From IMG/VR virus record IMGVR_UViG_3300043331_000668, positions 1-22,765 of that record: DNA of 22,765 nucleotides; one strand, given 5' to 3'. Shown piece after piece: positions 1 through 6,807 of the stretch; position 1 is the first letter of the stretch; every line of letters begins with the position of its first letter. This stretch comes from a virus. The notes under the pieces are model-generated. The model worked only from the letters and a program-made list of their open reading frames with translations, did no database searches and was not told the DNA's origin. Position numbers and translations under genes: made by a program.

Positions 1-2
1 CC

Positions 3-239
3 CTGCGTGAGCTGGTGCTGGCCCGGGATCAGCACACCTGCCAGGCGGCGGTGCGGGGGTTCCCCCATCACTGCTTCGGGGGACTTCACGTCCACCACCG
101 GCTCCCCCTGAGCCGGGGCGGCAAGCACACCCTGGACAACCTCGTCGCTGTCTGCCTCAGCGCGCACGACCGGCTGCACAACGTCGACCGAGCCGGGGCC
201 TATGCCTGCGGCCTGCTGTTGCAGACCGCAGGCAGCTAG
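3..239 (+). CDS. HNH endonuclease, 5'-truncated by window edge
   Basis: The reading frame is open from the first bases of the window (LREL before the first GTG at 15), so the N-terminus is probably missing. The visible part has the HNH-nuclease pattern: RDQHTC with a Cys, then HVHHRLPLSRGGKHTLDNL and a final C-x5-H-D-x2-HN. This is the beta-beta-alpha-metal fold with the central His pair, an Asn in DNL and the distal His. The Cys residues suggest a zinc-stabilised variant. In actinophages such small HNH proteins often lie near the packaging genes and nick or cut DNA. No terminase is visible here to confirm that role. It ends two bases before the convergent gene at 241. Confidence 0.8.
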   Translation: MRELVLARDQHTCQAAVRGFPHHCFGGLHVHHRLPLSRGGKHTLDNLVAVCLSAHDRLHNVDRAGAYACGLLLQTAGS

Positions 240-240
240 G

Positions 241-684
241 TCAGGGAGTTCCGTCGAGCACGATGTCGTCCAGGTCCTCCACGAGGCGGCGCAGCGCCTT
301 CTCCGTGGTGCGGGCCTTGCGACCGATGGTTGTGCGTCCATTGGTGGCGGCGACGATGGACTTCATCATCGCCTGCATCGTGCGCAGTCGGGATTCCGCG
401 TCACCCATGCGGTTGGCCGTCCATCCCCGGACTTCGTCCAGGGTGCCGACCAGCCGGTAGAGCCACCGTCCCGTAGGGTCAGCGGGGTCGGGGTCGCATG
501 GGAAGTTGATGTCCTCGAACTCACCGAGGTACAGCCGCACGTCGCGGATGGTCTCGTTGGCGACCCGCATGTTCCAGCCGAACTCGGCCATCATGTCCTC
601 GACGGTGATCCCATCAGGGTTGGCCAGGGCGAAGTCGATCAGGTCGATGCGGCGTTGCTCACGCTTGGTCAATGCCATTGCCAT
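241..684 (-). CDS. Hypothetical protein with probable N-terminal helix-turn-helix
   Basis: This 147-residue protein has an N-terminal segment (residues about 5-50: REQRRIDLIDFALANPDG, then TVEDMMAEFGW and RVANETIRDVRLYL) that reads like a winged helix-turn-helix that opens with a helix and ends with a recognition helix. The rest is helical and charged. Its ATG overlaps the stop of the upstream gene (684-1424) by the ATGA arrangement, so the two are translationally coupled and probably act together, perhaps as a regulator pair. I do not recognise the family. The function as a DNA-binding protein is inference. Confidence 0.7.
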   Translation of the reverse strand: MAMALTKREQRRIDLIDFALANPDGITVEDMMAEFGWNMRVANETIRDVRLYLGEFEDINFPCDPDPADPTGRWLYRLVGTLDEVRGWTANRMGDAESRLRTMQAMMKSIVAATNGRTTIGRKARTTEKALRRLVEDLDDIVLDGTP

Positions 685-1424
685 CAGGCGTCACCCCCCA
701 GCTTCGCCAGCTCGGCGTCCCAGTCGATCCCCGGGCTTCCGGCCATCCGCAGGTCGATGAGGTCGAGCAGGGCTCTGATCTTGGCGATCGAGTCGCGGAT
801 CAGTTCCATTTCCTCGTCATCGAAACCGACGTCCTTGCCCACGCTGAGGGCGTGGGTCAGGCGACGCTGGGCGGCGGCGAGATCGCCTTCGATCTCGACG
901 TAGCGAGCGGTGTGCCGTTGAGCGCGGCGCTCCCGTTCACGCCGATCCATCTCCTGGCTACGACGCTGGTTCTCGGCGATCCGCCGGGCCTCGTCCACGG
1001 CGTCGGTCCCACGGCGCTCGGCCCGTGCCTTGGCCTGGCCGACCGTCTCGTGGAAGCGGTGCCGGTTGTCGCCACGTGCGACTTGCGCCACGGGACGCCC
1101 CGACCCCTCGGCGATGGCCTCGGCGAACTCCTGGTCTTCAGCCTTCATTCCGGAGAGGCGGATGGCGTCGTGGATCGTGAACCCGGAACTAATAGCCGGG
1201 CTATTAGCCAGGCGCTCCTGGTAGATGACCCAGCCTCGGCCGTAGTGGCTGATGACACCCTGGCTCCGTCCGACTGCCCGAGCGTAGGCGCTCTGACTCA
1301 CACGGTCGGGGTTGGACTCGTCCAACGTCCAGTGCCAGCGGTGCTTGGCGAGGGCTTCGGAGGCACGGTCGTGCCGCCCCTCTAGCTCGTGGTCCTTGTC
1401 GATGACTCTCTTGGGGAGCATCAT
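684..1424 (-). CDS. DNA-binding protein with helix-turn-helix and long coiled coil
   Basis: About 246 residues. Residues about 42-70 (SQSAYARAVGRSQGVISHYGR) fit a helix-turn-helix like those of ParB/KorB-type or phage regulators. The central third (QAKARAERRGTDAVDEARR onward, rich in Arg, Glu, Ala and Gln) is predicted coiled coil. The end is acidic. Two ATG codons stand in tandem at 1424 and 1421. The ribosome-binding site AGAAAGGGA is only one base from the first, so 1421 may be the true start. It is first gene of a two-gene leftward unit divergent from the big rightward operon, which suggests a regulator of that operon. That role is inferred from position only. Confidence 0.72.
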   Translation of the reverse strand: MMLPKRVIDKDHELEGRHDRASEALAKHRWHWTLDESNPDRVSQSAYARAVGRSQGVISHYGRGWVIYQERLANSPAISSGFTIHDAIRLSGMKAEDQEFAEAIAEGSGRPVAQVARGDNRHRFHETVGQAKARAERRGTDAVDEARRIAENQRRSQEMDRRERERRAQRHTARYVEIEGDLAAAQRRLTHALSVGKDVGFDDEEMELIRDSIAKIRALLDLIDLRMAGSPGIDWDAELAKLGGDA

Positions 1425-1559
1425 GTCCCTTTCTGTTTGGGCCCCGGCGGGGCCGCTACGTAAACCGTATACCCCCCAGGCCCCTCCAGCTAGTCGGGCA
1501 ATTCCGCCCGCCCCTCGGCGGGGCTAAACTTACGTAGGACCTACGCGAAAGGAACTTCT
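1425..1559. promoter_or_regulatory. Divergent promoter region
   Basis: This 135-base gap separates divergent genes. Rightward side: a stem-loop (1507-1512 with 1517-1522, loop CCTC), then TAAACT at 1525-1530 as a candidate actinobacterial -10 (TANNNT), an inverted repeat CGTAGG-A-CCTACG at 1533-1545, and GAAAGGAAC before the GTG at 1560. Leftward side: GGTTTACGTAG, a perfect stem GGCCCC/GGGGCC (1440-1445 with 1449-1454), then AGAAAGGGAC before ATG. TTACGTAG occurs on both sides and may be a shared operator. The promoter assignments are inference. Confidence 0.6.
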
Positions 1560-2054
1560 GTGACCGGAGAGAGAACACTGTTCACGGTGTCTGGCTATCT
1601 CGACGACTTGGACGCTTCGACGGCTGCCCTCGTCGAGCAGTACGGTTACGAGACCGTCCTGGCGTCAGTGACCCGCTGGGCACCGGCGCGCAAGGTGCCC
1701 AGCGCTCCAGCCCGAGTCACCGATCCCGAGACCAGCCACCTCGCCGCCAAGCGCGAGCCCGACGTGGGCCGGTTCAGTGAACGGAGCCGGAGCGCCAAGC
1801 TTCTCCGGGCGTTCTCCACGCAGCCGTTGACCGACCAACAGGCGACGGTCAGAGTGGTCGGAGCGTCGGCGGTTCCCTCCGCCTTCGACGGCTGCCGCCG
1901 ACGCTGCTCCGACCTCCGGGCGGCGGGCTACCTGGCCGACTCGGGGCGGCGACGCAAGAACCCCGGCAGCGACGACGAGAGCATCGTCTGGATGATCACC
2001 GTCCCTGGGCGCCAGGCGGTCGCCAATCTGGACCACTACGGGTGGTCGCGGTGA
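1560..2054 (+). CDS. Phage hypothetical protein, winged-helix-like
   Basis: 164 residues starting at GTG, 6 bases after the ribosome-binding site GAAAGGAAC. Contains DPETSHLAA (about residues 54-62), a motif I have often seen in small phage wHTH-type proteins, followed by a region that could be a winged helix: LTDQQATVRV, then SAFDGCRRRCSDLRAAGYLADSG. The pattern resembles a recognition helix followed by a wing, as in proteins that decide on DNA by a C-terminal wHTH. First gene of the rightward operon that ends with the base-modification genes, so a regulatory role is plausible but unproven. Confidence 0.72.
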   Translation: MTGERTLFTVSGYLDDLDASTAALVEQYGYETVLASVTRWAPARKVPSAPARVTDPETSHLAAKREPDVGRFSERSRSAKLLRAFSTQPLTDQQATVRVVGASAVPSAFDGCRRRCSDLRAAGYLADSGRRRKNPGSDDESIVWMITVPGRQAVANLDHYGWSR

Positions 2055-2590
2055 TCCGTCACCGCTACGACGAGCGGCTGAAGATGGACGTGCTCGACGT
2101 CGGTGAGCGCACCTACCCGGTGAAGGTGTGGCATCACTGCGACGAGCACGGCCACTCCCTCCGCCAGGCGATCCTGGAGTTTGAGAATCGCTGGGGCCTG
2201 TCGATCACCTGGGGGTCGATGACCTACTCCGACAATCACGATCACGACGAGTGGCGGCGCCGCATCGGCCGCGAGCCGATGCACTCCGAGTTCATCGAAG
2301 AGCCGCACCAGGTCGAGGTCGGCGTGTTCAGCCCGGTGCCCCGCATCATCAAGGGCATGAGCCGGGAGACCGTGGACTTCTTCAACGACCGCTACCCCGC
2401 CGAGTCGGAGGTGCGCGAGGAGATGATGAAGGACCGCGAGTCCGATCTGGCCTGCGACCCGTTCGGCTACCTCACCGACGAAGGGGTCAACGAGCTGGCC
2501 GACTACGTGATGACGCTGCCCTCGCACCCCGAGGACTCTGACGCCGTCGAGGCCATCGGGGCGGTCCTGGAGGAGCTGCGGTATGGGTGA
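2051..2590 (+). CDS. Hypothetical protein
   Basis: 179 residues from the GTG at 2051, which overlaps the previous stop (GTGA). A GTG at 2042 is also in frame but the coupled start is preferred. The sequence is acidic and rich in His near the middle (DNHDHDEW) with HHCDEHGHS near the N-terminus, a possible metal-binding patch. Codon use is consistent with its neighbours. I do not recognise the family. Confidence 0.7.
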   Translation: MIRHRYDERLKMDVLDVGERTYPVKVWHHCDEHGHSLRQAILEFENRWGLSITWGSMTYSDNHDHDEWRRRIGREPMHSEFIEEPHQVEVGVFSPVPRIIKGMSRETVDFFNDRYPAESEVREEMMKDRESDLACDPFGYLTDEGVNELADYVMTLPSHPEDSDAVEAIGAVLEELRYG

Positions 2591-2777
2591 AGTCCTGACC
2601 GAGAAGGTCTGCGCCCACTGCGGCGGCCCGATCACGTTGCCCGACGTCCCCGGGGCGCCGCGGAAATACTGCTCGATCACCTGTGCCACCGCGGCCAACG
2701 ACCACAAGCTGCGCCGCAAGTGCCCCGACTGCGGCGGGCGGATGGCCTGCCGGGAGTGCGGATGGACCCCGGACTAG
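2583..2777 (+). CDS. Small zinc-ribbon protein, three CxxC pairs
   Basis: 64 residues, overlapping the previous gene by 8 bases (ATGGGTGA). It has CAHC, then KYCSITC, then CPDC and CREC, that is at least six Cys in knuckle spacing, typical of a zinc ribbon or treble clef. Similar small proteins are common in actinophage accessory regions, where roles are unknown. Structural or nucleic-acid binding is inferred from the Cys pattern only. Confidence 0.78.
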   Translation: MGEVLTEKVCAHCGGPITLPDVPGAPRKYCSITCATAANDHKLRRKCPDCGGRMACRECGWTPD

Positions 2778-2929
2778 CAAGAGGCGACGGCTGGTGCAGA
2801 TGTTGCGTCTGCGGGGAGCTCCACACCGAGCCGTACGAGAACCTCGCCGTCGACACCAACGGCATCCGCTGGGACGTGTGCGCGGGCCAATGCGCCTACG
2901 AAGCGGGGCTGCGATTGCCGTCAAGCTGA
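2762..2929 (+). CDS. Small Cys-rich protein
   Basis: 55 residues from the ATG at 2762, preceded by CGGGAGTG as a possible ribosome-binding site and overlapping the previous gene by 16 bases. Contains CRCCVCGELH and, later, WDVCAGQC, a two-knuckle arrangement expected to hold one zinc ion. Function unknown. An upstream in-frame start at 2720 would lengthen it but has no clear ribosome-binding site and lies fully inside the previous gene. Confidence 0.68.
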   Translation: MDPGLARGDGWCRCCVCGELHTEPYENLAVDTNGIRWDVCAGQCAYEAGLRLPSS

Positions 2930-3129
2930 CCCCCGCGCAGGCAAAGGCGCTGGGCGTCGACACCAAGTCCAAGCGCACCACCCGCAAGACCGCCAAGGCC
3001 AAGTACCACACTCGCTGCTCCTGCGGGGAGGAGTTCCACAGTGAAGCGGCTGAGACCCGCCATGTGGCGGCAGGACACCACAGGTTCGATCTAGTCTTCG
3101 GAGAGCCATGCAAGACAACGAAATCCTGA
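2890..3129 (+). CDS. Small protein with C2H2-like zinc finger
   Basis: 79 residues from the ATG at 2890. The middle is strongly basic (KSKRTTRKTAKAK) and the C-terminal half has CSC-x-E-E-F-H...H-V-A-A-G-H, close to a single classical C2H2 finger (CxC, ~12 residues, HxxxxH). Such an arrangement suggests DNA or RNA binding. The start is uncertain: it overlaps the previous gene by 40 bases, its ribosome-binding site is poor, and real translation may begin nearer 2914. Confidence 0.62.
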   Translation: MRLRSGAAIAVKLTPAQAKALGVDTKSKRTTRKTAKAKYHTRCSCGEEFHSEAAETRHVAAGHHRFDLVFGEPCKTTKS

Positions 3130-3467
3130 CCCGCGTCGAGGTCGAGGAGCGCATCTGCCGCCTGACCGACGTCCTGGAGGAGCGCACCGGCGACTACCGG
3201 CGGCTGGCCCACAAGGCCGCCGAGGCCGAGGCCAGCTACCGCGCCCACCACGCGATGTGCACGCTGGCGATCATCAACGGAGCGGGGGACAAGAAGATGA
3301 CCGTGGACGAGCGCGCTGCCCGCGCCGACGCCAGCAGCAACGAGGAATACAAGACCTTCCTCATCGCCACCGCGGCACGCAACTCGTGCCGGGAATCACT
3401 GCTTAGCCTGCGCGCCACGCTCGACGCGCTGAGGACCCTCGCGGCTTCGATCCGCGCGCTGTCGTGA
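3108..3467 (+). CDS. Helical phage hypothetical protein
   Basis: 119 residues from an ATG preceded by GGAGAGCC. Almost wholly alpha-helical: EVEERICRLTDVLEERT, then AHKAAEAEASYRAHHA, and a C-terminal helix with SLRATLDALRTLAASIRAL. The segment around SNEEYKTFLIATAARNSCRESL looks like a protein family found in other actinophages, but no function is known to me. Ends with GTGA overlap into the next gene. Confidence 0.72.
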   Translation: MQDNEILTRVEVEERICRLTDVLEERTGDYRRLAHKAAEAEASYRAHHAMCTLAIINGAGDKKMTVDERAARADASSNEEYKTFLIATAARNSCRESLLSLRATLDALRTLAASIRALS

Positions 3468-3718
3468 ACCGCTCGATCCCCCCAGCCCGAACCCCGCTGG
3501 AGCGGGAACTGGAGCGAATCCAGATTCGCGTCACCCAAGGCGAGCTGGCCGAACTCCACCGCCGGGAGCTCATCGCCCGGCTCTACGAGCAGGGGATGAC
3601 CCAAGTCGAGATCGCCGCCCGCCTGACGAGAGCCGCCAAGCGCGCCGGTGGCAAGGCCGTGGGCGAAGATGCGGTGCAGAAGAACGTGAGGAAGTGGCGG
3701 ATGAAGGGAGCGGCATGA
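3464..3718 (+). CDS. Small helix-turn-helix protein
   Basis: 84 residues from the GTG at 3464, overlapping the previous stop (GTGA). RELIARLYEQGMTQVEIAARL is a textbook helix-turn-helix opening, followed by a basic recognition segment (GEDAVQKNVRKWRMKG). Probably a DNA-binding protein. Position directly before the ParB-like gene (ATGA overlap) suggests a regulator or DNA-targeting partner for the modification genes, which is inference. Confidence 0.72.
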   Translation: MNRSIPPARTPLERELERIQIRVTQGELAELHRRELIARLYEQGMTQVEIAARLTRAAKRAGGKAVGEDAVQKNVRKWRMKGAA

Positions 3719-4350
3719 ACATCGTCCAGCAGGAATTCGATCCCGAAGTCCCGATCGACAAGATCAGCGAGCACCCCAACAATCCACGGCGAGGGGACGA
3801 CGCCGTGGTCGCGCAGAGCATCAAGCACAACGGCTGGTTCGGGGCGGTGTTGATCCAGCGCTCGACGGGGTGGGTGATCGCCGGGAACACGAGGTTCCGG
3901 GTGCTGCGCGACCAGGGGGCCAAGACAATCCCGGCCTTCTGGCTCGACGTCGATGACGCAACGGCCAAGAAGATCATGCTGGTCGACAACCGCAGCTCGG
4001 ACCTGGCGTTCTACGACGACACCGAGCTGTTCGGCTTGCTGCAACAGCTGGTCGAGAGCGACGGCGGGGCGGGCCTGGAAGCGGCAGGCTACGACCGCGC
4101 CGCCTACGAGCTGCTGCTCCAGAGCATCGAGTCGGACACCATCATCGGCGGCATCCGCCAGGGGCTCACCCCCGACGACCGGCTCGACGCGTACAACGAG
4201 CTCGACGTCAGGTCGATCATCCTGCCCTACGGCCCCAACGACTACGAGACCGTCGCCGGTGGGCTGTCCAAGCTGCGCGAGCGGTTCGGCCTCCAGACCA
4301 ACGCCGAAGTCGTCCAGCGCCTCGTCGCCGACGTGTTGACGGCGGTCTAG
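3715..4350 (+). CDS. ParB/sulfiredoxin-fold nuclease-like domain protein
   Basis: 211 residues. The N-terminal half matches the ParB-N fold: PIDKISEHPNNPRRGDDAV, then SIKHNGWFGAVLIQR, WVIAGNTRFRVLRDQGAKTI (GNTRF at residues 57-61 replaces the usual GxHR box), and IMLVDNRSSDLA. The C-terminal part (about 155-211) is a small helical module. The ParB fold is known as a CTPase/nuclease domain and is common in phage genes beside DNA-modifying enzymes. The start ATG overlaps the previous stop and follows AAGGGAG. It precedes the dioxygenase by a TAGTG junction, so it belongs to the same unit. Its exact activity is unknown. Confidence 0.82.
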   Translation: MNIVQQEFDPEVPIDKISEHPNNPRRGDDAVVAQSIKHNGWFGAVLIQRSTGWVIAGNTRFRVLRDQGAKTIPAFWLDVDDATAKKIMLVDNRSSDLAFYDDTELFGLLQQLVESDGGAGLEAAGYDRAAYELLLQSIESDTIIGGIRQGLTPDDRLDAYNELDVRSIILPYGPNDYETVAGGLSKLRERFGLQTNAEVVQRLVADVLTAV

Positions 4351-5360
4351 TGCGCCGCGAGAACACCCCGATCAAACGGCTGGAGCTGGAGCGCCAGGCC
4401 CCACTGGTGCCGTGCGCCTACGCCGAAGGGCATAAGGACCAGTGGGACGGTCGGGTGCTCAGCTGCGGGGAGATGATTCCGTTCAAGCCGCGCCAGCCGT
4501 GCCCTTCCTGTAGTCAGATGCAGATCCGGGCCAATCCCCGCCACCCCACCGAGCGCGACCGCGTGCTCACCGAGGACACCGCCATCGTCGACGCCGCCAC
4601 GGGCGAAGTGGTCGTCGTCTACGTGGTCCCGGCCAGGCACCTCGCCACCCGCTTGGCCAACGCGCTGGCGAAGGTCAGGTTCGAACCGGGTGGGTGGGAC
4701 CGGGACTTCTTCGGCCCCAACGCCAGCACCACCACGCGCCTCAGCGGGGTCGTCGTCACTCACGCCACCTTCGGCTATCAGCCTCCAGCCCCGATGCGCC
4801 GCCGGTGGGCCTGCTGCCGGAGCCAGTTCAACGACCGCAATGCCGAAGCGATGGGCGTGCTCACCGAGTTCTGCCGTCTGGCGGAGCACGTCTTCCGCAT
4901 CCAGGCCCCCGACGTACACGATCGCACCGCCGGGCGGGTCCGTGACCTGATCGCCCCGGCCTGGCTGATCGGGGGCACGCCGTGGACCTCGGGCATCATC
5001 AACCGCACCGCCGCCCTGCCCTATCACCGTGACCAGTCGAACGTCCCCGGCTCCTGGTCGGCGATGCTGGGCTGCCGCCGCGAAGTCGAAGGCGGGATGC
5101 TGCACCTGGCCGACTACAACGTCTACCTTCCCGTCGAGCACGGCAGCATCACGATCCTGGACGGTCAGTCCGTCGTCCACGGGGTCACCCCGCTGCACCT
5201 GGCGGCCAGTCGCGGCTTCCGCTACACGGTCGTCACCTACGCCAAGACGGCGATGAGCAAGTGCGCCGAGGACCCCGCTCACGAACTGCGCCGAGCCCAG
5301 CTGGCCGCCACGATGGCCGAGGAGGCCAAGCGGGACCGTCTCACCGCGGCAGGCCGATGA
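4350..5360 (+). CDS. TET/JBP-family 2-oxoglutarate/Fe(II) dioxygenase
   Basis: 336 residues from the GTG at 4350. The C-terminal half has the full double-stranded beta-helix signature: SGIINRTAALPYHRD (metal ligands H226 and D228), WSAMLGCR, VEGGMLHLADY, GSITILDGQSVVHGVTP (third ligand H277), and FRYTVV with R291 for the 2-oxoglutarate carboxylate. SGIxN before HxD and DGQxxxHGVTP are characteristic of phage TET/JBP enzymes, which oxidise the methyl group of 5-methylcytosine or thymine in DNA. The N-terminus has C22, C39 and CPSC (51-54), a possible zinc site. It is coupled to the transferase (ATGA). The substrate cannot be read from sequence alone. An unrelated 2OG oxygenase is the main alternative but less likely given the neighbours. 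Confidence 0.87.
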   Translation: MRRENTPIKRLELERQAPLVPCAYAEGHKDQWDGRVLSCGEMIPFKPRQPCPSCSQMQIRANPRHPTERDRVLTEDTAIVDAATGEVVVVYVVPARHLATRLANALAKVRFEPGGWDRDFFGPNASTTTRLSGVVVTHATFGYQPPAPMRRRWACCRSQFNDRNAEAMGVLTEFCRLAEHVFRIQAPDVHDRTAGRVRDLIAPAWLIGGTPWTSGIINRTAALPYHRDQSNVPGSWSAMLGCRREVEGGMLHLADYNVYLPVEHGSITILDGQSVVHGVTPLHLAASRGFRYTVVTYAKTAMSKCAEDPAHELRRAQLAATMAEEAKRDRLTAAGR

Positions 5361-6352
5361 CCGACCACTGGCGGCTGTTCAGTGAGTTCTGCCGCTACGA
5401 GAAGGCGGTCGGCGGGCCCAGCGCGCACCTGTGCATGGTCGCCGGGATGAGTCACGGTCTCCCCGTGCACGAGCAGGTGTGGCGGGCGGGCTGCTACGCG
5501 GCGTTCTACAACACGGGCAGCGCGATGGCGCTGTGGAGTCACCTCAGCCACGACGAGGTGCTCGCCAGCAGCGAGGACGAGCTGCGTGACGGGCTCACTG
5601 ACTGCTGGGATGGACTTACCTTCCACCGCCACCGCCGGGCCATCCGCCGCTCGGACAAGCTGGCCCACTACCTGCGCGCCTACGCGCTGCGCTCACGCGA
5701 CTGGCCGGACCGGGACTGGTGGCACGGCGCGCCCTCCCCGGCGAACTACCAAGCCGCCTGGAACGACGTACTTGGCGTGTATGGAGTCGGCCGCTACATC
5801 GCCATCCGCATCCTGGAGCTGTTCTCCCGCTTTGGGGCGGGGACGGCGCTGCACGACATCCGGGCCCGCGACGCGGCATCGCCCCGGCGCACGCTGTCGC
5901 TGCTGTGGCCCCAGCACACCCGCGTATTGTCGACCGACAACAGCTTGGCCGGGGCGGCCAAGTCGGAGTCGATCGCCAACACCACGCTGCGCCGGGTGCG
6001 CGACGAGTGGGGCGTCGAGCTCAATCACTACGAGCTCCAGGTGATGACCTGCGAGTACCACCAGTCGATCGACAACCGCAAGCAGTTCCCCGGCAAGAGC
6101 ATCGACGGCGAGGCCAAGGCACTGCGCGCCGCCGAGCCGTACTGGGGCACGGCGCTGACCGAACCCGGCTGGGGAATGCGGCGGGAGCTGTTCCCCGAGG
6201 TGTCGCTGGGCGAAATCCACGGATGGACCTCCCGTGACGAGCTGGGCGCCGTCGCCGCCGACTACGGGTACACCTGGAGCGACCTGCGCTACGACTACAA
6301 GGCGACGCGCGACCTGGCGCATCCGGCCGTGCGGGAATCCTCACTGGTGTGA
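5357..6352 (+). CDS. aGPT-Pplase-type amino acid:DNA transferase
   Basis: 331 residues from the ATG overlapping the dioxygenase stop. Features of the aGPT-Pplase family (alpha-glutamyl/putrescinyl-thymine pyrophosphorylase, distantly related to HhH DNA glycosylases): an all-helical body, YNTGSAMALWSHLS (51-64), RRAIRRSDKLAHYLRAY (93-109), the hairpin VYGVGRYIAIRILELF (141-156), and TCEYHQSIDNRKQFPGKSID (231-250), which matches the conserved CEY...GKxID box. Known members transfer an amino acid or polyamine onto phosphorylated hydroxymethyl-pyrimidines in phage DNA. The dioxygenase upstream and kinase downstream support this. The acceptor amine is unknown. A helical glycosylase homologue with another role is the alternative. 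Confidence 0.78.
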   Translation: MTDHWRLFSEFCRYEKAVGGPSAHLCMVAGMSHGLPVHEQVWRAGCYAAFYNTGSAMALWSHLSHDEVLASSEDELRDGLTDCWDGLTFHRHRRAIRRSDKLAHYLRAYALRSRDWPDRDWWHGAPSPANYQAAWNDVLGVYGVGRYIAIRILELFSRFGAGTALHDIRARDAASPRRTLSLLWPQHTRVLSTDNSLAGAAKSESIANTTLRRVRDEWGVELNHYELQVMTCEYHQSIDNRKQFPGKSIDGEAKALRAAEPYWGTALTEPGWGMRRELFPEVSLGEIHGWTSRDELGAVAADYGYTWSDLRYDYKATRDLAHPAVRESSLV

Positions 6353-6807
6353 AGACGTTGATGTACGACGTCGGTGAGGGCCGGGTGTTCATGGGCCCGC
6401 AGCTGCTCGACGTCCCCGCCCTGCCCAAGGCGACCGCGATGACCGAGCGGGGCATCACGATGGTGATCAACCTGTGGCATGGGCGTGACGATGCCCTCGC
6501 TGCTGCGGTAGCTGATTACGTCCACGTTCCAGTACCCGACGGCCGAATGAACGATGACAGCTTCGCCCACTACGACGTCCACGCCCGGCTTGCCGCGCGT
6601 GCCGTGGCCAACGGGGGCAGCGTGCTCACTCAATGCCAGGGGGGCCGCAATCGCAGCGGCCTGCTGGCTGGGCTGACGCTGTGCTACTGGCTCGGTATCA
6701 GCGGTAACGAAGCCGTGGCGCGCGTGCGCGCCGGTCGAGGCGGAGTCGCCATCCGCAACCCCCACTTTCAGTCGTGGTTGAAGTCGATCCCGGCGCACGC
6801 GGCATGA
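6349..6807 (+). CDS. Dual-specificity/tyrosine phosphatase-like protein
   Basis: 152 residues from GTG at 6349 (GTGA overlap with the transferase). The CX5R signature loop is present: TQCQGGRNRSGL, with nucleophile C96 and R102 followed by S103. The upstream VPVPDGRMND offers D64 as possible general acid. The order of elements (MTERGITMVINLW, then the acidic loop, then the CX5R loop and a C-terminal helix) is that of compact cysteine-dependent phosphatases. Being sandwiched between transferase and kinase suggests the target is a phosphorylated base, nucleotide or modification enzyme, but this is inference. It could also act on host proteins. Confidence 0.82.
   Translation: MKTLMYDVGEGRVFMGPQLLDVPALPKATAMTERGITMVINLWHGRDDALAAAVADYVHVPVPDGRMNDDSFAHYDVHARLAARAVANGGSVLTQCQGGRNRSGLLAGLTLCYWLGISGNEAVARVRAGRGGVAIRNPHFQSWLKSIPAHAA

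Noticed and set aside
672-1385. 237-codon open frame on the + strand opposite the 684-1424 gene
   Set aside because: Antisense shadow of a gene with good ribosome-binding site and coupling; the product has no recognisable pattern.
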